The translations under genes were made by a program, and so were the position numbers. A stretch of 64,000 bases of DNA from Alloboseaceae bacterium BT-24-1 (GTDB taxonomy: Bacteria > Pseudomonadota > Alphaproteobacteria > Rhizobiales > Beijerinckiaceae). Positions within the stretch are counted from its first letter, which is position 1; each line of letters opens with the position of its first letter. The stretch is from NCBI GenBank assembly GCA_025846845.1, contig JAOYTL010000011.1:236186-300185 (forward strand), in the 5' to 3' direction. Of the stretch, positions 26,216-34,522 are shown piece after piece. Below the pieces are notes generated by a model. The model was not told the origin of the DNA and searched no databases. It saw only the letters and a program-made list of their open reading frames with translations.

Positions 26216-26979
26216 GCGCACAGCCCGCAACGACGGCCGCGTCCTCCGAAACGATCGTTTCGATCGAGGGACTGCGCAAGAGCTTCGGCGAGGTCGAGGT
26301 TCTGCGCGGGGTCGACCTCAGGGTCGGCAAGGGCGAGGCCGTTGTGATCGTCGGCTCCTCCGGTTCGGGCAAGAGTACCTGCCTGCGCTGCATCAACCGG
26401 CTCGAGGAGCCGACGGCGGGCACGATCCGCGTCGGCGGGCAGGAGGTCACCGGTCCCAAGGTGGACCTCAACCTCCTGCGCCGCCGGATCGGCATGGTTT
26501 TCCAGGGTATCCATCTCTACCCGCACAAGACGGCACTCGGGAACGTGACCCTGGCGCTGCGCAAGGTCGTCGGCCTCGGCAAGGACGAGGCGGAGCACAA
26601 GGCCCGGCATCACCTCGAGGTGGTTGGCCTGGCGCACAAGGCCGATTCCTATCCGGCCGAGCTCTCCGGCGGGCAGCAGCAGCGTGTCGGCATCGCGCGC
26701 GCCATGGCGCTGGAGCCGCAGGTCATGCTCTTCGACGAGCCGACCTCGGCGCTCGATCCCGAGCTTGTCGGCGAGGTGCTCAACGTCATGGTCCGCACCA
26801 AGGAGATGGGCATGACCATGATCGTGGTGACGCATGAGATGAAGTTCGCCCGCGATGTCGCCGACCGCGTCGTCTTCATGGACCATGGCGCGATCCTGGC
26901 CGAGGGTACCCCGCAGGAGATCCTCATCAACCCGCAGCACCAGCGCATCCGCGATTTCGTGATGCGCTCGCACAGCTGA
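26212..26979 (+). CDS. Polar amino acid ABC importer ATPase
   Basis: About 255 residues (GlnQ/HisP type). Walker A GSSGSGKST, Q-loop MVFQGIHLYPH, signature LSGGQQQR, Walker B VMLFDEPTSALDPE, H-loop VTHEM. The Q-loop GIHLYPH differs slightly from the common FNLFPH. GTG at 26212 overlaps the stop of the binding-protein gene (GTGA); another GTG at 26206 is possible. Confidence 0.93.
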   Translation: MSAQPATTAASSETIVSIEGLRKSFGEVEVLRGVDLRVGKGEAVVIVGSSGSGKSTCLRCINRLEEPTAGTIRVGGQEVTGPKVDLNLLRRRIGMVFQGIHLYPHKTALGNVTLALRKVVGLGKDEAEHKARHHLEVVGLAHKADSYPAELSGGQQQRVGIARAMALEPQVMLFDEPTSALDPELVGEVLNVMVRTKEMGMTMIVVTHEMKFARDVADRVVFMDHGAILAEGTPQEILINPQHQRIRDFVMRSHS

Positions 26980-26988
26980 CGGCGTTAC

Positions 26989-27663
26989 ATGGACCAGATC
27001 GTCCGGTACTTCTTCGATTTCCAGCTGATGTCGGCCTATTGGCCCGACATCCTGCGCGGCTTTCTGATCACCGTCCAGATGTCGATCCTGACGGTCGTGA
27101 TCGGCATTCCGCTCGGCCTCGTCCTTGCGGTTCTCAGGCTCTACGGCATCCGGCCGCTGAACTGGCTGATCATCTTCTACATCGATTTCTTCCGCTCGAT
27201 CCCGCAGCTTGTCCTGATCGTGCTGGCCTATTTCGCTCTGCCTTATTTCGGGCTGGTGCTGGAACCCTTCACCGCGACGGTGTTGGCTCTCGCGATCGTG
27301 CTCTCGGCCTTCGCCGAGGAGATCTTCTGGGCCGGCATCAACGCCGTGTCGAAGGGGCAATGGGAAGCCGGCCGCTCGACCGGCCTGAGCTTCACAAAGA
27401 CGCTCGCCTACATCATCCTGCCGCAGGTCGTGCGCATCTCGATCCCGCCGCTGACAAACCGCGCCATCGGCATCAGCAAGGGCACGACGCTGGGTTCCGT
27501 CGTGGCCGTGCCCGAATTGCTCAATGTGACGTCGAGTATCCAGTCCAACGTCGCCAATCCGACTGCGCTGACCGTCGGCGCACTGCTCTTCCTGCTGCTG
27601 TTCCTGCCCTTCGTGCGCTTCACGCGCTGGCTGGAACACGCCTACTCGCATCCGAGGTCATGA
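26989..27663 (+). CDS. Polar amino acid ABC importer permease 1
   Basis: 224-residue HisM-type permease with about five membrane helices. Features: LRGFLITVQMSILTVVIG opening, the FRSIPQLVLIVLAYFALP motif and the coupling loop AGINAVSKGQWEAGRSTGL. Nine bases after the ATPase gene; its stop overlaps the next start (ATGA). Confidence 0.92.
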   Translation: MDQIVRYFFDFQLMSAYWPDILRGFLITVQMSILTVVIGIPLGLVLAVLRLYGIRPLNWLIIFYIDFFRSIPQLVLIVLAYFALPYFGLVLEPFTATVLALAIVLSAFAEEIFWAGINAVSKGQWEAGRSTGLSFTKTLAYIILPQVVRISIPPLTNRAIGISKGTTLGSVVAVPELLNVTSSIQSNVANPTALTVGALLFLLLFLPFVRFTRWLEHAYSHPRS

Positions 27664-28337
27664 TGGACGATCTCGTCACGACCTTCTTCAATCTCGATGT
27701 GCTCAGGCAGGTCTGGCCGCTGCTGCTGCAGGGCTTCTGGATGACGCTGGCGCTGGCCGCTGTCGCCGTGCCGCTCTCGGTGCTCGCCGGCGTCGCCATC
27801 GCCATGGCGCAGGATGTGCCGAGCCGGCTGCTGCGCTTCCTGCTCATCGCCTATGTCGACGTGATACGCGCCATCCCGCCGCTGGTGCTGCTGATCTTCA
27901 TCTTCTTCGGCCTGCCCTTCCTCGGGGTGAAGCTCAACGAATTCACCGCGGCCGTGCTGGCGCTGACGCTGAACGGCTCAAGCTACTTTGCCGAGATCTT
28001 CCGGGCCGGCATCGAATCCGTGGCGAAGGGCCAGCGCGAAGCGGCACGATCGACGGGGCTGAGCTGGTACCAGAGCATGGTCCATGTCGTCGTGCCGCAA
28101 GGCACGCGCAATGTCTTGCCCGACCTGATCAGCAACACGGTCGAGCTGGTGAAGCAGACCTCGATTGCGTCGGCCGTCGCCTTGCAGGAATTGCTGCGCT
28201 CGGCCCAGCTCGCCCAGGGGCTGCTCTACAACCCGACACCGCTGATCGCGGTGGCGCTCGTCTATTTCCTGATGTTCTGGCCCTTCGTGCGCCTGGTCTC
28301 CCGGCTGCAGAACCGCACCGCCATCTCGGCGGCGTGA
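27660..28337 (+). CDS. Polar amino acid ABC importer permease 2
   Basis: 225-residue permease, homologous to the preceding one: LLLQGFWMTLALAAVAVPLS, IRAIPPLVLLIFIFFGLP and coupling loop AGIESVAKGQREAARSTGL. The frame is open far upstream, but the ATG at 27660 overlaps the previous stop and begins the domain. Last gene of the operon. Confidence 0.92.
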   Translation: MMDDLVTTFFNLDVLRQVWPLLLQGFWMTLALAAVAVPLSVLAGVAIAMAQDVPSRLLRFLLIAYVDVIRAIPPLVLLIFIFFGLPFLGVKLNEFTAAVLALTLNGSSYFAEIFRAGIESVAKGQREAARSTGLSWYQSMVHVVVPQGTRNVLPDLISNTVELVKQTSIASAVALQELLRSAQLAQGLLYNPTPLIAVALVYFLMFWPFVRLVSRLQNRTAISAA

Positions 28338-28356
28338 TGCCGGAGCGCCCGTCGCA

Positions 28357-29208
28357 CTATGGCGCGACGGGGACGAGCCGCGTGATGCGGTTGGGATTGG
28401 TCTCGGCGAGGAAGATGTCGCCGGAGGAGCCGAGCCAAAGACCGTGCGCGCCATTGAGGACGGGCCGACAGCGGCCAAGCAAGGCGCCGTCGGGCGAGAG
28501 CAGGCTGAGCGTCGGGATCGAATCGCAGATATGAATCCGGTCATCCGCATCGGCGACGACATCCTGGGGGCGCAGGAAGGCGTCCCATACCGCCAGCAAC
28601 CGGCCGTCGGCCGTGAAGCTCTGGACGCGGCTGTTCTCGCGGTCGGCGACGATGACGCGCCCGTCGCTGAGCACGCAGATTCCGTGCGGCGTCAGGAAAG
28701 CGCCGGGCGCTGTTCCGACCGAGCCCCAACTCGTGATCAGGTTGCCGTTCCGGTCGAAACGGTGAATCCGTCCGTTGCCATAGCCATCGGCGACGTAGAA
28801 GCCGCCATCGGGCGCGAAGGCGATGTCACTGGGATGATTGAAGGGGCGGCCGGGCCGGTGACTCTCACCGATCTGCTGCTGCACCTGCCCTTGGGCATCG
28901 CAAAACAGGACGCGGTGCGCATCCCGGTCGACGATGGCGATCACGCCGTCCGGCCCGGTCGCGATCTTGTGGGCGTCGAGGCACAGCGTCTCGCCCCAGC
29001 TGCGAACGAATGCGCCATCCGCCGACAGGGTGACGACGCAAGGCCCGGCCGGGTCGACGGCGCTGTCCCGGCGCAGCAGCACGTGGACGAAGCCTGCGGC
29101 ATCCACGGCAAGATCGGTGATCCGGCCGGGCGTCGGTGGCAGGGTGCCCCAGGGCCGCTCGATTCCGAACAGCGTGGCGCCGAGCTGTACACGCAGTTCC
29201 GTTTTCAT
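28357..29208 (-). CDS. NHL-repeat six-bladed beta-propeller protein
   Basis: 283 residues made of repeated NHL blades, for example FNHPSDIAFAPDGGFYVADG, PHGICVLSDGRVIVADRENSRV and RPQDVVADADDRIHICDS. The pattern resembles the lyase domain of peptidylglycine alpha-amidating enzymes and other NHL proteins. No signal peptide, so it is probably cytoplasmic. Divergent from the hydantoinase at 29283 with 74 bases between. May be an isomerase, lactonase-like enzyme or binding protein; function not assigned. Confidence 0.85.
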   Translation of the reverse strand: MKTELRVQLGATLFGIERPWGTLPPTPGRITDLAVDAAGFVHVLLRRDSAVDPAGPCVVTLSADGAFVRSWGETLCLDAHKIATGPDGVIAIVDRDAHRVLFCDAQGQVQQQIGESHRPGRPFNHPSDIAFAPDGGFYVADGYGNGRIHRFDRNGNLITSWGSVGTAPGAFLTPHGICVLSDGRVIVADRENSRVQSFTADGRLLAVWDAFLRPQDVVADADDRIHICDSIPTLSLLSPDGALLGRCRPVLNGAHGLWLGSSGDIFLAETNPNRITRLVPVAP

Positions 29209-29282
29209 CCTGACCTCGTCGTTGTCTGGCGAGCCGCGGGCCGCGATTGCGTCGGTGCCGCGGCCGTCCCGGGAGAAAGACC

Positions 29283-30725
29283 ATGAGCGATTTCGATCTC
29301 GTCATCCGCGGCGGGACGGCCGTGACCGCTTCCGAGATCGGAGCTTTCGATATCGGCGTGAGCGATGGCGTCATCGTCGCGATCGGCGAGCGGCTGCCGC
29401 AAGGTCGCGAAGAAGTGGAGGCGGGCGGCCTGCTCGTCCTGCCGGGCGGCGTCGACAGCCATGTCCATCTCGACCAGCCGTTTTCCTCGGGCGCCGACAT
29501 CGCGGATGGATTCGACAGCGGCACGGCCTCCGCGGCCGCGGGAGGCACGACCACGGTCGTCTGCCATGCGCCTCAGGTCAGGGGCGGTTCGCTGGCCGAC
29601 GCCGTCGCCTCTTATGCAGAAAAGGCGAAGCAGGCGCGGATCGACCACGCCTTCCATCTGCTGGTCAACGACCCGACGCCGCAGGTACTCGAGCACGAGT
29701 TGCTGGCGCTGGTCGAAGCCGGGCACCGCTCGGTCAAGATTTTCATGACCTATGACAGCAACCGCCTGGGCGACGCGCAGATCCTGCAGACGCTCGCGGC
29801 GGCGCGCCGGGCGGGCGCCCTCGTCTGCGTCCATGCCGAGCATCACGAGCTGATCGGCTGGCTGACGCAGGCGCTGCTGGATGCCGGCCTGACGGCGCCG
29901 CGCCATCTCGCCTGGGCCAAGCCGATGGTGGTCGAGCGCGAGGCGACGCACCGCATCCTGGCCTTGGCCGAGGCGCTGGATACGCCAATCCAGATCTTCC
30001 ACGTCTCGGGCGCGCAATCGGGCGAGGAAGTGGCGCGGGCGCAGGCGCGCGGGCAGAAGGCCTGGGCCGAGACCTGCACGCAATATCTCGTGCTCGACGA
30101 GGCCGACATGGACAGGCCGGGGTTCGAGGGCGCGAAGTTCATGATCTCGCCGGCACTGCGTTCCGCTGCCGATCGCGAGGCGCTCTGGCAATTCCTCCGC
30201 GACGGCGTGATCGACATCGTCTCGTCCGACCATTCGCCGCTGCGCTACGACGACCCGCGCGGCAAGAAGCAGCACGGCGAGACCGCGCCCTTCAACAAGA
30301 TCCCGAACGGCGTGCCCGGTCTCGCGGCCCGGCTGCCGATCCTCTATTCGGAAGGCGTCGTGAAGGGACGGATCGACCTGCGTCGCTTCGTCGATCTCGT
30401 CGCGACCAACCCGGCGCGGCGTTTCGGGCTGGCGCCGCGCAAGGGCGCGATCGCCGTCGGGGCGGACGCCGATATCGTCCTGTTCGATCCGGAGAGGCGC
30501 GTCGAGCTCACCAACGCCCTGCAGCATCACGGCAGCGATTACACGCCCTATGAGGGCATGACGGCCCAGGGCTATCCGATCGCCACCTATCAGCGCGGCC
30601 GCCTCGTCTTCGACGGCGAGCGCGTGCTTGCCCGGCCCGGAGATGGCCGATTGCTGGCGCGCGGGCCCTATGCCGAGATCGTGCCGACGGGGCATTTCCC
30701 GACGCCGTTCGATCCATTCCGGTGA
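29283..30725 (+). CDS. D-hydantoinase / dihydropyrimidinase family hydrolase
   Basis: 480 residues with intact metal site: His60 and His62 (DSHVH), Lys152 (SVKIFMTYD), His184 (VHAEHH), His240 (FHVSGAQ), Asp316 (SSDHSP). The frame is open 12 codons upstream, but ATG 29283 has GGGAGAAAG before it. It converges on the D-type N-carbamoylase 20 bases beyond, giving a hydantoinase plus D-carbamoylase pair, the known two-step route from 5-substituted hydantoins to D-amino acids. About 40% or more visual similarity to the product of 3612-5090. Confidence 0.92.
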   Translation: MSDFDLVIRGGTAVTASEIGAFDIGVSDGVIVAIGERLPQGREEVEAGGLLVLPGGVDSHVHLDQPFSSGADIADGFDSGTASAAAGGTTTVVCHAPQVRGGSLADAVASYAEKAKQARIDHAFHLLVNDPTPQVLEHELLALVEAGHRSVKIFMTYDSNRLGDAQILQTLAAARRAGALVCVHAEHHELIGWLTQALLDAGLTAPRHLAWAKPMVVEREATHRILALAEALDTPIQIFHVSGAQSGEEVARAQARGQKAWAETCTQYLVLDEADMDRPGFEGAKFMISPALRSAADREALWQFLRDGVIDIVSSDHSPLRYDDPRGKKQHGETAPFNKIPNGVPGLAARLPILYSEGVVKGRIDLRRFVDLVATNPARRFGLAPRKGAIAVGADADIVLFDPERRVELTNALQHHGSDYTPYEGMTAQGYPIATYQRGRLVFDGERVLARPGDGRLLARGPYAEIVPTGHFPTPFDPFR

Positions 30726-30744
30726 GGCATTCACGCAAGAGCGC

Positions 30745-31707
30745 TCAGGCGCCCTCCGCCTTTCCAAGGAGAGGCTTGCCAAGCGGGGCGCCGGCGCCGG
30801 TGCGCTCCGTCAGCAGGCCATAGTGCTCGATGCGGCGATGGCGGGCGAAGTCGAAGATCGTGGCCTTGCCGAAGCGGGTGTCGTCGAGATCGCAGGGGTG
30901 GATGAGCACGCCATCCTGCTCGTGGTCGAGCTCGCCGACGATCTTGCCGTCGGGCGCCGCGATCAGCGTGCCGCCGATCAGGTGATGGCCGTCCTCGCTG
31001 CCGGCCTTGGCGACGGCCACGACCCAGGTCGCGTTCTGGTAGGCGCCGGCCTGCACCGAGAGGCGATGATGGAACAGCCGATCGGCAGCCGTCTCGTTCG
31101 CGGATTGCGAGTTGGCGGACGGCGTGTTGTAGCCGAGCACGACCATCTCCACGCCCTGCAATCCCATGACGCGGTAGGTCTCGGGCCAGCGCCGGTCATT
31201 GCAGATCGCCATCCCGAACAGGCCGCCCTCGAACTCCCAGACCGGGAAACCGAGATCGCCGGGCTCGAAGTAGCGCTTCTCGAGATGCTGGTGCGCACGC
31301 TCGGAGTCGAACTCGGCATGGCCGGGCAGGTGCACCTTCCGGTACTTGCCGACGATCCGGCCGGTGTGGGCGACCAGGATGGAGCTGTTGAAATGACGGC
31401 CCTGCGGCGTGATCTCGGCATAGCCGAAGCTCATGGCCATGCCGAACTCTCGGGCCTTGTCGAAGAGCGGCTGTGTTGCCGGCCCGGGCATGGCGCGCTC
31501 GAACCAATGATCGGCCTCGGCGCGATCCTGATGGTACCAGCGCGGGAAGAAGGTGGTCAGCGCCAATTCCGGATAGACGACGAAGGTCGCGCCCTGCGCC
31601 TTGGCCAATTCCATCAGCGCAACCATGCGGTCGACGACCTGCTTGCGGCTGTCGGCCCGCTGGATCGGGCCCAGTTGAGCGGCAGCGACTGTGACGATGC
31701 GTGGCAC
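30745..31707 (-). CDS. N-carbamoyl-D-amino acid hydrolase (nitrilase superfamily)
   Basis: 320 residues closely resembling Agrobacterium D-carbamoylase. Catalytic triad: Glu in YPELALTTFFPRW, Lys in GKYRKVHLPGH, Cys in MAICNDRRWPE; the HLEKRYFEPGDLGFPV block and the C-terminal HRRIEHYGL are also shared. It removes the carbamoyl group from N-carbamoyl-D-amino acids, giving CO2 and NH3. Starts with GTG at 31707 preceded by AGGA at suitable distance. A LysR box lies about 180 bases upstream. Confidence 0.93.
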   Translation of the reverse strand: MPRIVTVAAAQLGPIQRADSRKQVVDRMVALMELAKAQGATFVVYPELALTTFFPRWYHQDRAEADHWFERAMPGPATQPLFDKAREFGMAMSFGYAEITPQGRHFNSSILVAHTGRIVGKYRKVHLPGHAEFDSERAHQHLEKRYFEPGDLGFPVWEFEGGLFGMAICNDRRWPETYRVMGLQGVEMVVLGYNTPSANSQSANETAADRLFHHRLSVQAGAYQNATWVVAVAKAGSEDGHHLIGGTLIAAPDGKIVGELDHEQDGVLIHPCDLDDTRFGKATIFDFARHRRIEHYGLLTERTGAGAPLGKPLLGKAEGA

Positions 31708-31888
31708 GGGCGTTCCTGATCACATGATGTCCGAGGGGCGGCGGGCCGGGCGCGAGCCGAGCGCGTTCGAGGCCGTTGCGCCGCATATCAGCGTGGCTTT
31801 CGCCAAGGCTGCCCCTTGGTTGCTGGATGATGCCAGAGCCTTAAATCGTCACCTTCCCATTCTTCATATGCTTTCTTTGAGATCGGCT

Positions 31889-31903
31889 ATAATCCGATGT
31901 TAT
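31889..31903. promoter_or_regulatory. LysR-type T-N11-A box upstream of D-carbamoylase
   Basis: ATAATCCGATGTTAT differs by one base from the box at 24248-24262. This suggests that the regulator acting there also acts here, about 180 bases before the D-carbamoylase start. The IS remnant begins only about 15 bases away. Confidence 0.55.
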
Positions 31904-31918
31904 GCCTGTTGCGCCACT

Positions 31919-32040
31919 CGATCGGCCTCCTGCTCCTTCAGCATCCCGATGATCTGCTCTTCCGTGAACCGCGAGAGGCGCATCGTCCGTCTCCATGATC
32001 GACTGACTCTCCCCAAATCTGGAGGAGGATCAGGGTCTCA
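31919..32040 (-). mobile_element. IS3-family insertion sequence remnant (left end and start of OrfA)
   Basis: Minus-strand translation from the ATG at 31983 gives MRLSRFTEEQIIGMLKEQEA, the standard start of IS3-family OrfA transposases, then breaks off after about 21 codons. Upstream bases to 32040 begin TGAGACCCTGATCC on that strand, consistent with an IS3 terminal repeat starting in TGA. The rest of the element is absent. Confidence 0.65.
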
Positions 32041-32194
32041 GGTCAGCGTCGCCGTGCCCATGGACCATGTCGGGTGAACGCGGTCCGGATCGATATCCGA
32101 CAGATCACGATCGGCAAGACGGTCGAAGCGGATCCGCTCGTGCCCTGGCGCGTTTTCTGTTGGTTCCCGGTCAGGTCATCGGCATCATCGCGCC

Positions 32195-33103
32195 ATGATC
32201 GACCTGCGCAACATCGAGACCTTCTTCTGGGCGGCCGCGCTCGGCAGCCTGCGTGCGGCCTCGGAAAAGCTCGGCACCACCCAGCCAGCGATCTCGCAGC
32301 GGATCGCCTCGCTGGAATCGGCGCTCGGTGTCCGCCTGTTCGAACGCGATGCGCGTGGCGTGAAGCTCACGGCCAAGGGCCATGAACTGCTCGCCCATGC
32401 CGAACGGATGATGCAGGCGCGCCGCGACATGATGCAGGCCGCCCGCGACCAGAGCACGATGAGCGGCACGCTGCGCATCGGCGTCGCCGAGACCATCGTC
32501 CAGACCTGGCTGCCCAAGCTGATCGAGGAGGTTCACGTCGCCTATCCGGCGCTGGTCCTCGAGATCGAAGTCGACAGCACGCATGTGCTGCAATCGCATC
32601 TGATGGCGCGCCAGATCGATCTCGCCTTTCTGCTCGGCCCGGTCCTCGAAGCTAGGGTGGAGAATCTACCGCTCTGCACCTATCCGCTCGCCTGGGTCGT
32701 CAAGCCCGGCGCCGGCCTCGGTCCCGGCCCAGTCACGCTCGCGCGCATCGCCGCGCTCCCCATCATCACCTACCCTTCCAACAGCTCGCCCTACCGGCAG
32801 GTCCGCGACATGCTGATGCGCGCCGGCATCTCGACCCCGCGCATGTATGGCAGCGCCTCGCTCTCGATGGTGGTGCGCATGGTGCTCGACGGCATCGGTG
32901 CGGCCGTGATCACGCCGGTCTTCCTCGGCCGTGAACTGGAGCGTGGCGAGTTGCAGATCCTCGACGTCGAGGCCGATCCCTTGCCCGATCTCAGCTTCAC
33001 CGCGAGCTGGATCGACGGCCCCGACAGCTATCCGTCCCGCATCATCGCGCGCATGGCGCAAACGGTCGCCCGGCAGGACGCGGCGAGCGGGGAGGGGGTA
33101 TAA
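32195..33103 (+). CDS. LysR-type transcriptional regulator
   Basis: 302 residues. Helix-turn-helix at about 3-62 (NIETFFWAAALGSLRAASEKL, TQPAISQRIASLE), effector domain from about 90. It precedes the M24 protein and the TRAP importer on the same strand. Its TAA stop lies inside a perfect 7-base-arm palindrome, a probable operator for the downstream genes. Confidence 0.92.
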   Translation: MIDLRNIETFFWAAALGSLRAASEKLGTTQPAISQRIASLESALGVRLFERDARGVKLTAKGHELLAHAERMMQARRDMMQAARDQSTMSGTLRIGVAETIVQTWLPKLIEEVHVAYPALVLEIEVDSTHVLQSHLMARQIDLAFLLGPVLEARVENLPLCTYPLAWVVKPGAGLGPGPVTLARIAALPIITYPSNSSPYRQVRDMLMRAGISTPRMYGSASLSMVVRMVLDGIGAAVITPVFLGRELERGELQILDVEADPLPDLSFTASWIDGPDSYPSRIIARMAQTVARQDAASGEGV

Positions 33104-33117
33104 ATCCGGCTTATACC
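33097..33117. promoter_or_regulatory. LysR-type palindrome overlapping the LysR stop codon
   Basis: Perfect arms GGTATAA (33097-33103) and TTATACC (33111-33117) with a 7-base centre ATCCGGC. The centre shares CCGGC with the box at 41613. The TAA stop of the LysR gene is its left arm. Next gene starts about 200 bases downstream. Confidence 0.65.
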
Positions 33118-33313
33118 TCGGTTCCAAACATACGATTGGACAGTAGCACCCCCGATGCCCTGCAATGCCGATGCATAGACGGCTCTAAAGCCGCGGCAGA
33201 GGGGTCATGCATTGAACGTTGCAGACATCGTCGTTCCGGCACGCCTTGCATCAGGCGCTGTTTCGATCGTCTCGGCCTGATCCGCAACGATGGGCGGAGC
33301 ACCGGGCGACAGC

Positions 33314-34477
33314 ATGGATTTGCTTGCCGAGCGGCGTGACGCTCTGCTGCGTCTTGCTCGCGAGCAGGGCACCGAGAGTGTCGTCGTCTTTGGCTTCGGC
33401 AGCGCTCTTGGCGCTGGCAGCGCCTCGTATGGGGCTCTGCGCTTCCTCAGCGGCTGGGACGGGCATGAAAGCCCGTCGCTGCTGCTCGTCACCGCCGATG
33501 GCGCGCGCCTGCTGGTGGGGAGCCCGTTCATGCTGCCGCTGGCACGTGAGCTGCGGCCGGATCTCGCAACCGAGCATGTCCAGCCGCTCGATTGGGGCAG
33601 GGCACTCGCGGCGCGGCTGAAGGGCGAGCGCGTCGCGACGGTCGGCTTCGGTGAGTTGCCCCGGCAGGTCGACGCTGCCTTGGCGCAGGACGGCTTCGCC
33701 GAAGGCCCGTCCCTCGACGAGGCCGTGGCGCGGCTGCGCCTGGTCAAGGACGACGCCGCCATGCGCCTGCACCGCGATGCCGCCGCCCTGTGCGATGAGC
33801 TCTTTAGCCGGCTCGGTGCGGAGCTGGCCCGTCGCCTGCCGTCCTGGGAAATCCAGCTCAACCTCGAAACCGAGGCTCGCAGACAAGGCGCCGACTATTG
33901 CCGGACCTGGCTGACCGTCGCACCTGCAGCGGACTATCCGCGCTACTGGCCGGCGGAGGCCCGACAGGTGCCCCGGCGTGGCGACCAGGCCCTGTTCGGC
34001 ATTGCGCTGACGGTCGACGGCCATTGGGGCCACGGCATCCGGATGGGCAGCATCGGCCCGCAGAAACCCGAGCATCGCGAGCTTGCCGACCATGTCGAGG
34101 CGATGCTGGAAGCGGGGCTGTCGGCGCTGCGCCCGGGCCTGCCGCTGACGGGCGTCGAGCAGGCCATGGAGGCCGTTCTGGCCGAGCGCGTCGATGCCCG
34201 GCAGCGTGCTGGCCTCCGGCGTTTCCGCAACGGCCACGGGCTCGGCTTCTCCTATGAGGAGCCGCTGACCACCGCGGCCTTTCGCCAGCATTTCGATCCC
34301 GGCGCGCCGCCCGCCGCGGTGCCCGATCTCGCGCTGGCGCCCGGGATGCTCTTCGAATTGCATCCCAATCTGTTCGTGCCCGCCGGCGGAGCCGCGCTCG
34401 GCGAGATGGTCCTCGTCACGCCGGACGGCCCGGAATGCCTGCTCCGCCACCCCCGCACCTGCCAGTCCTGGGACTAG
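33314..34477 (+). CDS. M24 (Xaa-Pro peptidase / creatinase) family protein, metal ligands degenerate
   Basis: 387 residues: creatinase-type N-domain, then a pita-bread domain after about residue 145. The two Asp metal ligands of true M24 aminopeptidases are not seen where expected (GIALTVDGHWGHG instead of D-x(10)-D). Later positions keep NGHGLGF, FELHPN and GEMVLVT. That resembles creatinase-like, metal-independent members. An ATG at 33290 is possible; 33314 matches the usual family start, though neither has a strong ribosome site. Upstream of a TRAP importer. Confidence 0.8.
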   Translation: MDLLAERRDALLRLAREQGTESVVVFGFGSALGAGSASYGALRFLSGWDGHESPSLLLVTADGARLLVGSPFMLPLARELRPDLATEHVQPLDWGRALAARLKGERVATVGFGELPRQVDAALAQDGFAEGPSLDEAVARLRLVKDDAAMRLHRDAAALCDELFSRLGAELARRLPSWEIQLNLETEARRQGADYCRTWLTVAPAADYPRYWPAEARQVPRRGDQALFGIALTVDGHWGHGIRMGSIGPQKPEHRELADHVEAMLEAGLSALRPGLPLTGVEQAMEAVLAERVDARQRAGLRRFRNGHGLGFSYEEPLTTAAFRQHFDPGAPPAAVPDLALAPGMLFELHPNLFVPAGGAALGEMVLVTPDGPECLLRHPRTCQSWD

Positions 34478-34522
34478 GGCGCGGGGAAATCTCACCACCA
34501 ACCACCAAAGAGGGGAAAAACG

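Larger units (their letters stand above)
31708..32194. other. Divergent intergenic region with operator and IS remnant
   Basis: 487 bases without an intact gene between the D-carbamoylase and a LysR gene transcribed away from it. It holds one ATAA-N7-TTAT box and an IS3-family fragment, listed separately. Nothing further was recognised at 32041-32194, where the LysR promoter should be. Confidence 0.6.
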
